From the NCBI RefSeq assembly GCF_009389715.1, contig NC_052392.1, positions 33,900,125-33,964,124 on the forward strand: a stretch of DNA of 64,000 nucleotides, given 5' to 3'. Below the pieces are notes generated by a model. The model saw only the letters and a list, made by a program, of their open reading frames with translations. It had not been told where the DNA came from and did no database searches. Source of the stretch: Phoenix dactylifera (taxonomy: Eukaryota; Streptophyta; Magnoliopsida; Arecales; Arecaceae). Made by a program: the position numbers and the translations under genes. Below are positions 45,301 through 58,105 of this stretch, in pieces. Numbering within the stretch: position 1 is the first letter of the stretch; every line of letters starts with the position of its first letter.

Positions 45301-48300
45301 TTATAAAATAGCTTTTGATCTTTCTGTAACATAATATGTTGCCACAACTACATCAAAAAATTATTTAAAATTTAAATGCAATTAAACTGGATGCATCACA
45401 ACTTGGGTAATAGTGCAGTTTAAACTTTAACAATCTATCATTCATCAGCATCCTATCTTTTACTTCTTTCCATAGAGCTTTGATGAATCCTTCATTGGCT
45501 CTTTCCATTTCTTTTTACCTCCAAACCTCATGTATATTTAGCTAGTTTAATATCACATCCGTCTGAATCTTTTGTCGTTCTTGCTAATTGAGGGAAAACT
45601 CCATAATCTGAAATCCATAATAGAAGTATCATAAGGTCTACCAAAATGGAGGTAAACCCTTTTGCCATAACCTTTCTTGGTATTAGTAATGCTACTAAGA
45701 GAGACTTGATGAAGCTAAAAATTTATGAAAGTAGCTAAGTCTACTACCCTACCAGAATCAATTTAGAGGGAGTATTTTAGATGTCTTATTGGATGTCCTA
45801 AATAAGTCCAAGTTTGATGGTTTGATGTACCAAGATATTATATACAATTTTTGGTATATAAGTTAATATCTTAATATCATAATGCATGTAAAGGTTGAAT
45901 TTTTGATAGCTAATTCTAGAAATTTATAAGAAATAACTATGGGGTGAGCACATTCAATGAAAAAAATATGACTAAACATTTTGAAGTCATTCAAGAGTAG
46001 AAATTGGATTATGATGAATTTTGGAATTTAGCAAGAAATCATCAACTCAGTGTATGGGTAAATATGTTGAAATTCAAACCTTCTAAGTTCTGACATTGAA
46101 TTGTTTATTTTTTAGAGAATATCTATGTCGTAGATCCTGAGATGACTTAAAAGTTATGTGGGGGCCATGGATGAGCAGTATACAACTAAAAATTGTGATA
46201 CATGCATGACCCTATTCAACCATATATCATGGAAACAAAAAAGTGAAGAATATATCAGCTGAAAGGATACTTTACCACTTCATACACATTTTCCTATTTC
46301 AGCTTTAATTAAAATTTATGATTTTCTTTCTGTCATTAGTCTTATATGCCTTATTTCTCCTTCTCCATTTTACTTTTGAGAACACCTCAAGAAGATCTAT
46401 CTTATGAGAAGATGATGTCAAGATTGATTTTTCCAATTTATAGCTTAAGCCATAAATTTAGGATTTTGCATTTCCATCTCTATACCCTTACGCTCATTGC
46501 TAAGGTTGACGGTCAAGTCTTCAAGTTTGTTCAATCGTTACAGATTCCAGTCCACTTAATGGTAGTTATTAGTTCTTATGTTTGTTAAGTTTAATGCATG
46601 TCTGAGCCTAGTGATTTAACTGCTCAGATAAAGAAGAGATTAGTAAATTCATCTTCATGTGTATGGTTTAAATGAAGATTAACGGCATGTTGATATGGTA
46701 GATATATATGAATGGTGCATAATTGCCATGTTGAATCATGGGTGTTTGTATGACGATATGTTTACACTATTTTCATTGTTGTAAACTTTTATTTCAATGA
46801 AAATCTAGGATATGAGTAATTTGATTCCAAAATAAGTTTCGATGAAATCATGGTTTCAGAAATTGTTGAAATGGGCTGGCATCATAGTATGCCATACCGG
46901 CCCAAACCGAACAAGACGGAGCATACCATATTGTACCAGTTTGGTACCGATATCTGGTGCGGGTGGCGTGCCGACACTCGGTAAGCCAAAAAAATTTCGT
47001 ACCATACCGTACCAACACTATGCTAGTGCGGGCATCGGTACGAGATCCAGTACCGAGATGGTGAACCTTGGCTGGCATGATTGGTACGATATATTCTTGC
47101 GCAAAATCGAAATTGTTACAAATGTTGGAAAATTGAAATAGCTGTACCGATATGTACCAGCCGTGCCAGTGTGTATTGGTCCATACCAGAGCATACTAGC
47201 GGTGCTTACCGGCCAAACCGTCCGTATCGGTTGGTGCTGCTAGTTTTTCATGTTTTGGAATATATTACTTTCAGTATGTACTGTCGGTACCAGTATCGTA
47301 CCATTACAAGGGTAAAATGGTAGGGGGTTTGGTACTGGTATTTAAAATCTTGGATGAGATCGAAGTAGTGAAGGTGGTTGGCATAGAAGAATTCCATAAT
47401 TTCAGATATCCTAAATTATTTACCTTTCCATAGGCAAAAATGATGGATTCATGTTGTTAAAGTTATGTGATTATATAATAGATATTTAACTTTGTGATTG
47501 TTATGAGTTTCCTATTTCATAAAGTTCCAACACCTATGTCACATTTGATTTATATGATTTCTTTAAAATCTTTAATTTGCATAAGAAAAGCTATAGTTTA
47601 TTCTAATATTAACAAAGCTTATATAAGTTTATGTAGAAAAAGACCTTTATTTATCTTTGGCTTCATGCACTTGACCTGTATGTGGAGTTGAGGCATCTGT
47701 ATGAAGAAGTTTTGAATTTTAATGCATAGTTAGTCCCTCGAATTTATGTTTTTTAGCCTTTCTTATTACCTAAGTTGACTAGGTCTGCTTTCTGTTTAGC
47801 AATAGATTACTTATGTCCATATGAACTCCTGTGAACTTGATTACTATAATCAATAGGAACATTGAATCTATTTTTAATTCCATATTTTTCTGAAAGTTGA
47901 ATGTTAAGGCATTTTAACTTGAGAATTTAATAATTCTTTTTTTTTTTAGTCTTGGATACCTGCAATTGCCTCTAGCACATCAACTATGTTAGAGAAATGG
48001 GAGGTGCAAGGTGGCAGTAGCTCTGAATTTGAGGTAGAAGTGAATAAAGAATTCCACACTTTTACAGCAGATGTCATATCTCAAGTTGCTTTTGGAAGTA
48101 GCTACAAGGAGGGAAAGCGAATATTCCAATTGCAAGAAGAACAAATGCTTCTCGTTTCTCTTGCATTAAGAACTGTCTACATTCCAGGGTTCAGGTGCTT
48201 TATCTTTAACTAGCTATATCTATTTTGTTTTATTTAGAAAGCATAACAGGATTTACTTTCCTCAATTTTTGTCTGTCCAAACAAAAAATATTTTGGTGCT

Positions 48301-51300
48301 TTATTTGGATGAGACCAGGAAAGTAGCAAATGGATTTGACTAAACTTTGTCCTTAACAAATTTGAAGTTACAACTTTGGCTAGAGAGGAACCAATATTTG
48401 TAGTGCCATGTTTTAGTCATTGGTCACTTATATTAAATCAACATAAAATAAGTTTCTTTTATCGATTTTAACAATTCTAGAGCAAATATAGGATACCAGA
48501 AGTGTATGTAGACTAGCCATTAAGACTGTAGCTTTTTCTTTTTTTCTTTTTTCCTGATAAAAGGCTGTAGAAATGTTTTAAAAATAGTCATTAAGATTTA
48601 GCTCAAAATTTAGATCATCATTGATGACCAGAGGGTTTCAGCTAAGGTTTTGGAACTCGGTTCCAGTAAAGTTCTGGTTCTGGTTTTGAGTTATCTAGGA
48701 TCATATGTAGTTAGGGTAGTTCTAGGATTAAATGGAATTGTATTAATTATTGAAGCTCAATGCTTTAAATAGGTCACAGGAATGTACCACCTTTTAAGTC
48801 TAAGTACCAAACATCACTCGGTCAAGCATAAACTAACAAGTCCAATACATAAAAGTATTAAATTAAGGAATTTTTGTATACATACCTGTGTAAAAGTGAC
48901 TAATTGCGTATTTATCCTTGCTAAGGTCTGCCGAACCAGGCCGAACCACGCAGTTCGGGCAATAGCAAGCTGCTTTGGTGCGAAACTGGGTCGATTTGCC
49001 CTGTAATTTCGATTCCGGCCACAAACTGACATCATTTAATTAGGATATTTCTAATTACTGTTTTGTGTATAAGTTGACAATTGGTGTTTGTTTGATCAAT
49101 TTGTTTCTATAGATGTTAAAGGAATGGGTATTAACTCTTGAGTGCTTGGATTATTTCCTATGTGAGCTAGATTTTGTATGGAAATTTTCGTGTGTTTATT
49201 AACATTGTTCTTTATGAGTATGGTTTATACATGCAAGTAACCACTTTCAATAATGCTAGAATAACATTTATAGAATTTTTTCAAAAATCTTTTTATTATT
49301 GCTTTCTATTAAAATTTGATGGATTATGTTAATGAAAGCCATGAATGATGGCATTATTTAAAAAAGAATCGACAGTAAAGCAACATTGTGTAACTATATT
49401 GGAAGCAAGTCTTTTAACTTTCTGATTTGACAAGAAGATGACATTTTCCTTTTATCACAGGTTCATTCCTACAAAAAAGAACAGAAAAAGATGGGGCTTA
49501 AATAAGGAAATTCGGAAATCATTACAGAAACTGATTCAGGCCAATTGGAATGAGTGTGAGAATTCTAAAAACTTACTTGGTCTGATGATTTCAGCTCATA
49601 AGAATGATGGAGAAGAGAAAATGGAACTTGAAGAAATCATAGATGAGTGTAAGGCATTTTACTTTGCTGGGAAGGAAACAACTGCTAACTTTTTGACATG
49701 GGTGATACTTCTTCTAGCATTGCATCAAGATTGGCAAAAGAAGGTGCGAGACGAGGTCATTTGTGTTTGTAGCAACCATAAATATCCAAATGCGGATGAT
49801 CTGGTGAATCTAAAAATTGTAAGTTCTGTCACTTTCTGTAGATAGAAATAGAATAATAATTTATAACATCTAAATTGATAAGTCATATTATACGATAGCA
49901 ATCATGGGTCCTACTATCAATTTTCACCCAAGTGAAAGATGCTGGCATTATTCTCAACTCAAAATTGCATCTTTGTCCTAAATTAGAACTTTGCTTTCCA
50001 TTATAAGCGACTAATTTTATATTAAGGTCTTGACATGGTTTAAAAGTACATATGAGTGTTAAAAATTTCAAATGGCTAAGGCATGATTTTAGTAGAAGAA
50101 TTAGCAGAACAAGCAAATGCAGATGAATATGAACTCAACCTTAGGCTAACTGAGGTTTTAGTTGGATTTCTTATAAGAATAAATTTTATATGTTATATAT
50201 GATAGTTGCTATAATACTTAATTAATCTTAAGTTCCTACTTTAAGCCAAGTCATCCAAAAAGATTAAATGTATCTAAATTTCTAAACCTTGTCATGGACA
50301 TTACTTCTAGTCTATGCTTCACAATGTTTATGAAAAGCATCTAATTAATCTCCACATATCCTCTATTCATGCTTCTACTAAGCATTCTACAAATTACTAA
50401 GGCCCCGTTTGGGGAGCTGTTGGTAGTAGAGCTTTTAGAAGTAGAGCTTTCTGAAGTAAAGCTTTTATAAAAAATTGTTTGATATTTGGTAACTACATTT
50501 CTAAAGTGTTGTGGCACTTTAACATGTGTTTGGTAAACAAACTGAGAAAGGACTTTTGGTATGACAAAATGACCATAAAGGACATTGCATAGTATTACAC
50601 AACAGAGCATAATAAAATATAATATATATTAATACATAAATATATAATATAGTATAATATTACTATAATGTAATATAATATTATTATAATATAGTAATAT
50701 AATATTGTACACTATAGCATAATAATTTAATATAATATTAAATTATATAACATAACATATTAATGTATTATGATATAATGTAATATAATATTATATTTGT
50801 ATTATAATACAATAACAAAGGTATAAAATATTATAATTATTGGCATAAATTAATTTTTCATAATATAACAAATATTAAATTATTTAACATAACATATTAA
50901 TGTATTATGATATAATGTAATATAATATTATATTTATAGTATAATACAATAATAAAGGTATAAAATATTATAATTATTAGTGTAAATTAATTTTTCACCA
51001 TCCTGCAGATTTTTAGGATTATAAAGGAATATTTTATGTAATTATTATATTTTATCACGGGTATTTTGGTCAAAAAAAGCTTTCCGACAGGCCTAAAAGT
51101 GTTTTTCCGAAAAGCTTCAAAATGGAGCTTCTCACAAAAAGCTATTTTTAGTTTCTTGAAAAAGCTAAAACAGCTTTCCGAAAATTTTACCAAACACCCC
51201 TATTTCATCCAAAAGTGTTTTGGGGCTTTTTGGCCCTCCAAAAGCTGTCCCAAACGGGGCCAAAGAGCCTTTTTTTTTTCCACCATGATTTATACGCTCT

Positions 51301-54218
51301 CTTCATAATCGTGATGTCTTGTATCTATACTTTAATCTAATGTATTATTATGGTGATATCAATCAAGTATGTATCGACTTCTAAAATGATAATGTCAAAC
51401 ATCACTAAAACTAACGAGGATGTTTTAAAATACTGCAATAATGCTGGCTTTAAATCATTGAGCAATAAAGAGGCCATATGAGCATGACATGAGCATGATG
51501 GAGAAGATTTCTGAAAAAATAGCAAGGAAAACCAAAAGAAATGAAAATAAGGTGCAACCTTAATATAAAACAAAGTGAAAAAGCTCTAAGATAACTTATC
51601 AATGTACGATACAGGCTAGAGACATCCACAGCAAGGAAAAAAAAATCTTGGACATTGGTTGACATCAAGAAGGTGCATAAAATTTTAAAGAAACACTTTG
51701 AACTTGAAGTAATGATAAGGTATTTGATGAAGCTCATTGTCTCTTCCAACATGGCTTTGAAAGAGTCCAATAAAAAAATTGCAATCTTGTGGCTAGCTTC
51801 AAACAACGCAGTGTGGCTTATTTTGTTATATGCAAGTGAAAGTTAAAATATGAGTTTGAGATGATTGAATAAAAGTTGGATTTTAAGTATTTGACATGGA
51901 TTGGACTCTACTAAAAATTCCATTTAAAGTAATTCCATTGATTATGCATTTCTTATATGCTCATAAATATTTCTTAAAATACATATGTCTTTGCTTTCTT
52001 CAATGCAATCTCATTTTAATGTCTTTTGTTTTTATGAAATAAAATCGAATAGATGACTTATATGAACGATATCCTAGTTGAGATTATGGAAAGGGTTATA
52101 GTGTTTTGGCTTAGGGTTTTTGGGAAAATAGCACCCTTGGCAAGTAAAGACCACTTGGAATAGAACTACCCTATAGTTACGAACAAGATTTATGTTGACG
52201 GGGGTTTGTAGCCAACATGGATAAAACCCATGATTATAGAAGGGTGTGAGAGATAAAACAAAATCATGATTCAAATGTTGAATAGATCCTGGGTCTTGTA
52301 AACCAGTTGCTCACTGTAGAGGCAATAAAATATTGAAATTTAAGATTATAATTGAATCCAGTAATGGAACATGATGAAGAGCAACAAATCACTAACAACT
52401 TATACTATCATAGTATAAGAGGATATTGAAGATAAATAGGTGATCGTTCACTTTGCATTTGATAAATTGAGCAAATACAAACAAACTTCTTAACTGGAAG
52501 ACCCAAAATCTACCATCCTTGGCTTTGAAATCTCTCATGCACTCTTTCCTTCTTCAAATATCTCTACTTGATGAAAGTTCTTCAGCTTTTGAGATGATTG
52601 CTATCTCTCTCTTTCTCTCAATGTGTATGCTGAAATATCCTAATAAGCTAGGGGAATGTAGATTTTTATGGAGATGCACAGCTCTACTATAGGAATTCCT
52701 TTAGGCAGTCTACTATGTGTCCAGTACAAATTTTATCTTTGGTGAACTTTCGTAGAGAAACAGATTGCTGATGCAAGCATGTCCCATGAGGTTTGCCATC
52801 AGTGTTAATTAATTGAGCACATAGAATTACTGTTTTAAAAACCATAAGATCGGGTAATCATTCAAATTAAGAACAAAAGCTGATTGCTTTTTATTTCACC
52901 AGAATTAGAGCCATACGGCTCTATCCATTTATTCACCAGACTTGACTGTAAATGTGAGTTTTTTTTTTTCACTTCCAAAAAGGAAAAAAGTCAGTCGGGG
53001 TGACATGTCCTACCCATTACTTGTTACTGGTTGGATCAGGTCAAGACCTAGATTTCTGAAAACTTGTTAATAACCATTGAACTGAATGGTTCAACTGATC
53101 AATTGTTCAAACCTTCCGCTTCAATGAATCAGAGCTAGTCGATCATTTGAATACCAAATAGAAACAAATTCCGTCTCTCACTTCTCAAAGCCCCAACGAG
53201 GCTTTGTGGAGTTCAAAAAATGCCCTCTCCATCTCTCTCTGTCCCACTTGACAACAATCAATTATAACGAAGCAAGGTAGTTTATTGAAATAATCTTCTA
53301 ATGTGCTTTAAATTAATGAATCCTTCATTTTCATAACTATAACAATTGAAAAATGTTTTTGTGGCTAAATCTTTTTTTGCAAATTTTGAATATTTAATTA
53401 GTTGTTCAATTCTGATATAAAAAATAAAGAATAACCATTACTTGTAACACTTCAAGATTTTTAACCTTTTATAAAATATCTTAATTTCAATAATAAGGAA
53501 AATGTTTTTGGGGTGCTCATTAGTTCATAACAGAAAGTCCCTTAAAGCCCATGTAATGCTGGCTTGGCAACTCGGTGCCAATCCCCTCATGTCGTGTAGC
53601 TGAGGATATTTTTCTGTGCACTAAATTGGTGATCCTGCCATTACTCTGATATCAATCTATATAGAAAAATTCTGTTAATCAATTAACCCAAAGGAAGTTC
53701 CCTGTCTCATGGGAACATCAGTAAATGTTTTTATTATTAAATTATTAAGCTACAAGCTTTCTTCAAGTGGAAAGGTTCTTGCAATCTTATTATTTCAACA
53801 GGTGAGCATGGTGCTTAAGGAAACTCTCCGGCTGTATCCTCCGGCGGTAGCACTTCGTAGGCTAACCACCAAAGACACCAAGCTTGGGACTCTCGACATA
53901 CCGGCAGGTACACAACTCTATATGCCTATAATCGCTATTCATCATGATGCTGCAGTCTGGGGTGCCGACGCCGATGAGTTCAACCCATTAAGATTTGCAG
54001 GGGGTGAAGGGCATCATCTTGGTTCCTTCATTCCATTTGGCCTTGGGCCTACCATATGTGTTGGCCAAAATCTGGCTATTGTTGAGGCTAAAGTAGCTCT
54101 TGCAATGATTCTCCAACGGTTTGAGTTTGTTGTTTCCCCTTCTTATGTTCACGCCCCCATGTTGCTGCTCACTGTTCAGCCTCAATATGGTGCTCAAGTT
54201 TTATTCAGGAAGATTTGA
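42364..54218 (+). CDS. cytochrome P450, CYP72 clan (CYP721/734/709-like)
   Basis: Four exons: 42364-42855, 47950-48194, 49461-49818, 53802-54218, summing to 1512 bp, 503 aa plus TGA. A membrane anchor fills residues 1-25, followed by a basic-rich stretch and [10 protein letters not shown]. The I-helix FAGKETTA is at about 314-321, the K-helix ETLR at 372-375, the PERF-position motif reads FNPLRF at 425-430, and the heme loop is [10 protein letters not shown] at 444-453 with Cys451 as heme ligand. The C-terminal SYVHAP...QPQYGAQ is typical of the CYP72 clan and suggests CYP721 or its relatives; CYP734 members inactivate brassinosteroids, but this substrate is unknown. Oddities: Thr449 where the consensus has Arg, and Leu428 where PERF has Glu. 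An upstream in-frame ATG at 42319 adds 15 residues before the anchor; I prefer 42364. Exon 1 is very GC-rich, later exons are not. Confidence 0.9.
42856..46874. other. P450 intron 1, 5' part
   Basis: About 4 kb of AT-rich intron. A short (TA)n tract lies near 44822-44840. A GAAACTCTGTTCCCATCTTC duplication occurs near 43228 and 43279. Otherwise no recognised element. Confidence 0.45.
46875..47340 (+). repeat. GTACC-rich dispersed repeat, locus 3 (two adjoining units)
   Basis: The first unit is 46883-47070, bounded on each side by GCTGGCAT (46875-46882 and 47071-47078), an 8-base direct repeat that looks like a target-site duplication. It starts near GTATGCCATACC and ends GATGGTGAACCTTG. A second GTACC-rich part follows at 47130-47340, ending in GGTACTGGTATTTAAAATC. 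It lies within P450 intron 1. Confidence 0.65.
48195..49460. other. P450 intron 2
   Basis: 1.27 kb AT-rich intron. A GC-richer block at 48925-49020 (GCCGAACCAGGCCGAACCACG, split here as GCCGAACC repeated) is probably old repeat DNA. No element was identified. Confidence 0.45.
50401..51261. mobile_element. MITE of 861 bp in P450 intron 3
   Basis: Terminal inverted repeats begin GGCCCCGTTTGGG on the left and end CCCAAACGGGGCC on the right, 13 perfect bases, with further weaker complementarity inward (TGTTTGGTAAAC against TTACCAAACA). The centre is an AT-rich low-complexity tract with an internal direct duplication of about 125 bases, offset 137 (about 50740 and 50877). No transposase frame. 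The end sequence is of a kind common in plant hAT- or Harbinger-derived MITEs. A target-site duplication could not be fixed (flanks CTAA and AAAG), so the superfamily is open. Confidence 0.85.
51262..53801. other. P450 intron 3, 3' part
   Basis: About 2.5 kb of AT-rich intron with no recognised element or gene. The acceptor is TTTCAACAG at 53793-53801. Confidence 0.45.
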
Positions 54219-55865
54219 GTGATTATGTGCTCTTGGATGTGACTACGGAATTGAATTGGTATGTAAATAGTCCAAGTGCAAAAGAATGGCTAACTGCTTT
54301 GTTGAATGGCTTCAGCAGGGCCCACAGGTTTGTGACCATGTTGTTGTATATATCCCATGGCTTAGTCTCGGGACAAAAGCAAAAAAAAAAAAAAAACATT
54401 ATAGCCAGCCTCATTGTACAAAATCTCTTCATTTTTTTTAAAAAAAAAATTACTCAATAACTTAATAAATACATGTTTATTATTATTATTATCATTTGAT
54501 ATAATAATAGGTACAATGTGCCTAAAAGAATTTTACTAAAGAAGGTTTAAGATGCAAGGGAGAACAGCAAAAGATATGGATGTAACCAACCATATAATTT
54601 GGATGTAACAAGATAATCTTTTGGTCAGTCACAATATCTTCATTGTATTTTTGGTGCAGAATTTACATTTTTTTTCTGTATGCAGTTTCTCAATTGTCCG
54701 CTCTGTCTTTGTTTTTTTTTTTTGTTCTAAACTGGCAATTGGCATGATATCTTTTATCCAAATATTTTCTCATATAAAGATTGAAAACATGCTTGAATTC
54801 CTTTCGATTGCTCGCAATATCTTCGTCGTATCATTGTGGCAGAACAATGCATTGGTGCGACTAAATAATAGACAACAGGAGGCATAGGGATGACCAAATC
54901 AAGGTCGGATTTATTAGGCAAACAAGCAGAATGGCTACTGAGTGGCTGGCTAAATTTAAAAATTTGACTACTACATTTTTCTAAGTTTTATATCAGAAGA
55001 TTGAAAATTCCTTTTTTTTTTTTGGATTGCAGGTTCCAGAATTCAATATTACATTTTTTTCATTTTGACAATTTATTGAATCAATCTTATTAATCTTCAT
55101 TGTGTCTTGCAAGCTAATCCAAGCTAATGCACTCTAATTGGAAGGAATCTTCCGCAAGTGTAGTTTCCAGGGTATTAAATATTTGGCATAACTTGTACAT
55201 TTGATGTCACTATCCAACTTTGGACTTCTAAATCTTGTTACGGCAAATAACTTAAGGTCACCCTTGTTTTCTGGGTACCAGAACAGCCATGCAACTAGCT
55301 TGCCAATTGCAGAAAAGCAGTTGGAAACGTGGGAGTATGGAGTTCATCTGTGTTCCATAATGGATTCCAAGCCAAGGCTATGCTTGATGGAATAAGACTT
55401 TAGAATTATGGTGCCGTGTCTCTATCAATTGGCCTTGCTTCCCCCCATCATCTATTTCTGTGCCTTTGCTATCTCATTTTACCCAGTTACCATATTTCTT
55501 TGTTGATATTAGCTGGTATAAATGCTCCAATCACCTTTGTGCTCCTTTTTTTTTTCTTCTTTTTGTTGAGGAAATAAAAAAATAACAGGGTTCTCTTCTT
55601 GGCAGAATAGAATGAGAATCCTATTCTCATTATGAATATTCCTTTGAAGAAAAACTCAGGTGGGGCCTAAGGGCTAAAGGGTGAGCTCACATACCCAAGA
55701 GTGCAAGCCAAAAAAATTGTTGCCAAACCCACTATACTTGCAAGCAACCTTCTCCTCTCTTCCTCTACTATTGGTAGCCCATACTCCTATAAATATGAAG
55801 AGAAGAAGACTCTTTTTAGATAGCCAGGGATTCAGACTATAGATCACTCCAAGATAGCAAACAAC
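54219..55865. other. intergenic between P450 and DMP gene
   Basis: It holds the P450 3' UTR, a short ATT microsatellite (54478-54493) and several poly-A/poly-T runs. The last 150 bases are the DMP promoter. No other gene was recognised. Confidence 0.45.
55788..55794 (+). promoter_or_regulatory. probable TATA box of the DMP gene
   Basis: TATAAAT, 72 bases upstream of the DMP start codon, a suitable distance for a short leader. Assigned by position and sequence only. Confidence 0.55.
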
Positions 55866-56477
55866 ATGGCAGGAGATTCCCAACAATCCTCTGAGAAAAT
55901 GATTTCAGAATCCAAGTCCCCTAGAAGCAATGCAGGAACTACAGGGGATAGGGCCTTCAAAGGGATGGCCGACCTCATAAGACTCCTCCCAACTGGGACT
56001 GTCTTCCTCTTCCAATTCCTCAATCCTCTGTTAACCAACACTGGTCATTGCCACACCATCAACAAGTACTCGAGCGGCGCGCTCCTCGCCATCTGTGGCT
56101 TCTTTTGTTGCTTCTCCTCCTTCACTGATAGCTACATTGGTATCGATGGAAGGGTCTACTATGGCCTCGTGACAAAGGATGGGCTGTGGTCCTTCTCGGA
56201 CCGAAATGCTAGCTCGAAGGACCTATCGAAGTACAAGCTAAGGTTTGGAGATTTTGTTCATGCATTCCTCTCACTGATCGTGTTTGCAGTGATTGCACTA
56301 TTGGATGACAACACCGTATTATGCTTCTATCCATCTTTCGAGTCGGAGGGGAAGACATTGCTCATGGCCTTGCCTACTGTGGTGGGTGGCCTGGCTAGTT
56401 TTGTGTTCATGGTTTTCCCCAACAATAGACATGGAATAGGGTATGCTCCAACGGGGAACATGGAGAGTTCTGATTGA
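55866..56477 (+). CDS. DMP (DUF679) family membrane protein
   Basis: A single-exon frame of 203 aa, the usual size and structure of this plant-specific family. The N-terminal 35 residues are polar and Ser-rich. Four hydrophobic segments follow at about 40-57, 71-90, 129-147 and 164-184. Family hallmarks are visible: [15 protein letters not shown], the Cys-rich [23 protein letters not shown], and the C-terminal [13 protein letters not shown] proteins sit in ER, tonoplast and plasma membranes; members have been linked to senescence and membrane remodelling, and DMP8/9-type members to gamete fusion. Which subgroup this one belongs to needs a phylogeny. The ATG is the only early in-frame start and has a TATA box 72 bases upstream. 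Confidence 0.93.
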   Translation: MAGDSQQSSEKMISESKSPRSNAGTTGDRAFKGMADLIRLLPTGTVFLFQFLNPLLTNTGHCHTINKYSSGALLAICGFFCCFSSFTDSYIGIDGRVYYGLVTKDGLWSFSDRNASSKDLSKYKLRFGDFVHAFLSLIVFAVIALLDDNTVLCFYPSFESEGKTLLMALPTVVGGLASFVFMVFPNNRHGIGYAPTGNMESSD

Positions 56478-57896
56478 ATTTAGCCAAACTAAAAAGCCAT
56501 GCTTCGGCGTGACGTTCATGTAGAAAAGTTACTATCTTTTGTATGAAGAGTAGGAAAGCGGGGTCCCGCTTTCCTCTTGCATGTACTAGTCCAATGTGAG
56601 CAATTCAAGAATCATGATTAATTTAATTAATTTGAAAAATGAGTGCATTTTTGTAGTATTTTCTTCTACGTATTAATGCGCAATGCTTGTTCGCTTATGT
56701 TCGCAATTGTATTTATCTGCACTGTTTAGTTTGTTGCCAACTTTTTAGCTCATCATAAGATTGGGGATGAGCTGAAGGTGTCGATTACAATATGAATTCA
56801 AATACAAGAATCCTCATAAGGTACCTCATCAAGCTGGTGCCATTGTAGGCTGACTTGAGAAGTAGAATATTTTCTCACAAGATTTCCAGAAACAAGTAAT
56901 CTGATATCTTTACAAAAAAGAAAAAGAAAAGGAAATGAAGCTTTACAAAAGAGCTTATTTTAACTTGCTTAATAGTTACTGTAACAGCCTGTTCATTGAC
57001 CGGCCCGCACATAATTTGGGCTGTAAGCGCATAGGAGCAAGGGCTCACACAGCCTGTGCAAGTGGGAGAGGAAGAGGTCGGACTCCGAATAGGAGTCCTC
57101 TTCTTTCTCCGATCCCACTGGGAGATTGAAGGGCCCCAGTCCTTTCAAATTAAGCCCGAATTTTATATACAAAAGAGTTTCCTTCCTCTTCTTTGGCATT
57201 TACCTTGGGAGTTCTTCCATTAGAAGTATAAAACTCTAGGTTTTCTATAGGAACTACTCAAGGTTTTCACCATCGATTTGGCAAGTAGAGCTCGACGGAG
57301 GTAAGTCTTTGTTGTTGGTTCCTCTCTTCTCCTCCTGTTGGCTGTCATTGAATTGATGGTGAACAAGGTCTCCCCTATTTCAGTGCTCCTTTCTTTTATT
57401 TTGGCCTATCGTTGCCAAGCGTGGCATGCCACCGACACCGCCATAGGCCATCGACTGCTAGGGGTTACTGATCACGAGCGACTATTGTCGCCAAGCACCT
57501 TCCACCATTCGAGAAGAAGAAGAGAGAGAGACTCACAGTTCTTTCTTCTCTTATTTTTTCTCTCCTCTCTTTCTACCTTCTCTCTCTTCTCCCTCTTTCT
57601 CTCTCTAGAAGACCTATGGATTTCAATGTAGGGTCCTGTTGACCTGGTTTACAAACTTAAGTTGACCTTTGGGAAGAGAAATTGTCTTGGTGCTTGGGGC
57701 GCTTATTGGACCGATCACCCGGCTATGTTAAGTGTCCTTAGAACCCGTTGATGATGAACCCTATCGAACAATCTTGGGCCTGATCGAGTCCATGTCCCAT
57801 GATTTGTTGACTGAGTTGCTTAAACCTAACCTACTCGGAGCCATCGTACTCTGTCACCTGACTAACCGTCCCCTTTACTTATTATTTTAATTGAGG
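56478..57896. other. intergenic; possible degenerate LTR at 56980-57300
   Basis: From 56980 (TGTAACAGCCTG) the sequence looks like the start of a plant LTR: a TG start, a TATA-like TTTTATATACAAAAG near 57159, then a leader-like part with GGTAAG at 57300. I could not find its end, a partner or coding remains. A CT-rich tract occupies 57540-57607. Confidence 0.35.
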
Positions 57897-58105
57897 GTAT
57901 GCCATACCAACGTACCGATGGGCGCCAGTACCGGTTCAGACCGATACCAAATCGGTATCGCTAGTTAGGCTTGTTTCACGCATCCAAAAGCTCCTAAAAA
58001 ATTTGAAATCGGTACAGGCCGTTACCGACCAGTACGGGCCAGTACCGATTTTTAATACCGAACCGGACCGGTTAGGTTGGTACCAGTTCGATACGAAATT
58101 AATTT
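57897..58105 (+). repeat. GTACC-rich dispersed repeat, locus 4
   Basis: Begins GGTATGCCATACC like locus 3 and continues with dense GTACCG/CGGTAC words (CCAGTACGGGCCAGTACCG). The usual 3' end with GAACCTTGG is missing, so this copy is incomplete or diverged. Confidence 0.6.

Noticed and set aside
57338..57631. 97-codon frame ending in a Ser/Phe/Leu-rich tail
   Set aside because: The C-terminal half is a translated CT microsatellite and no motif is recognisable; possibly part of a decayed LTR leader.
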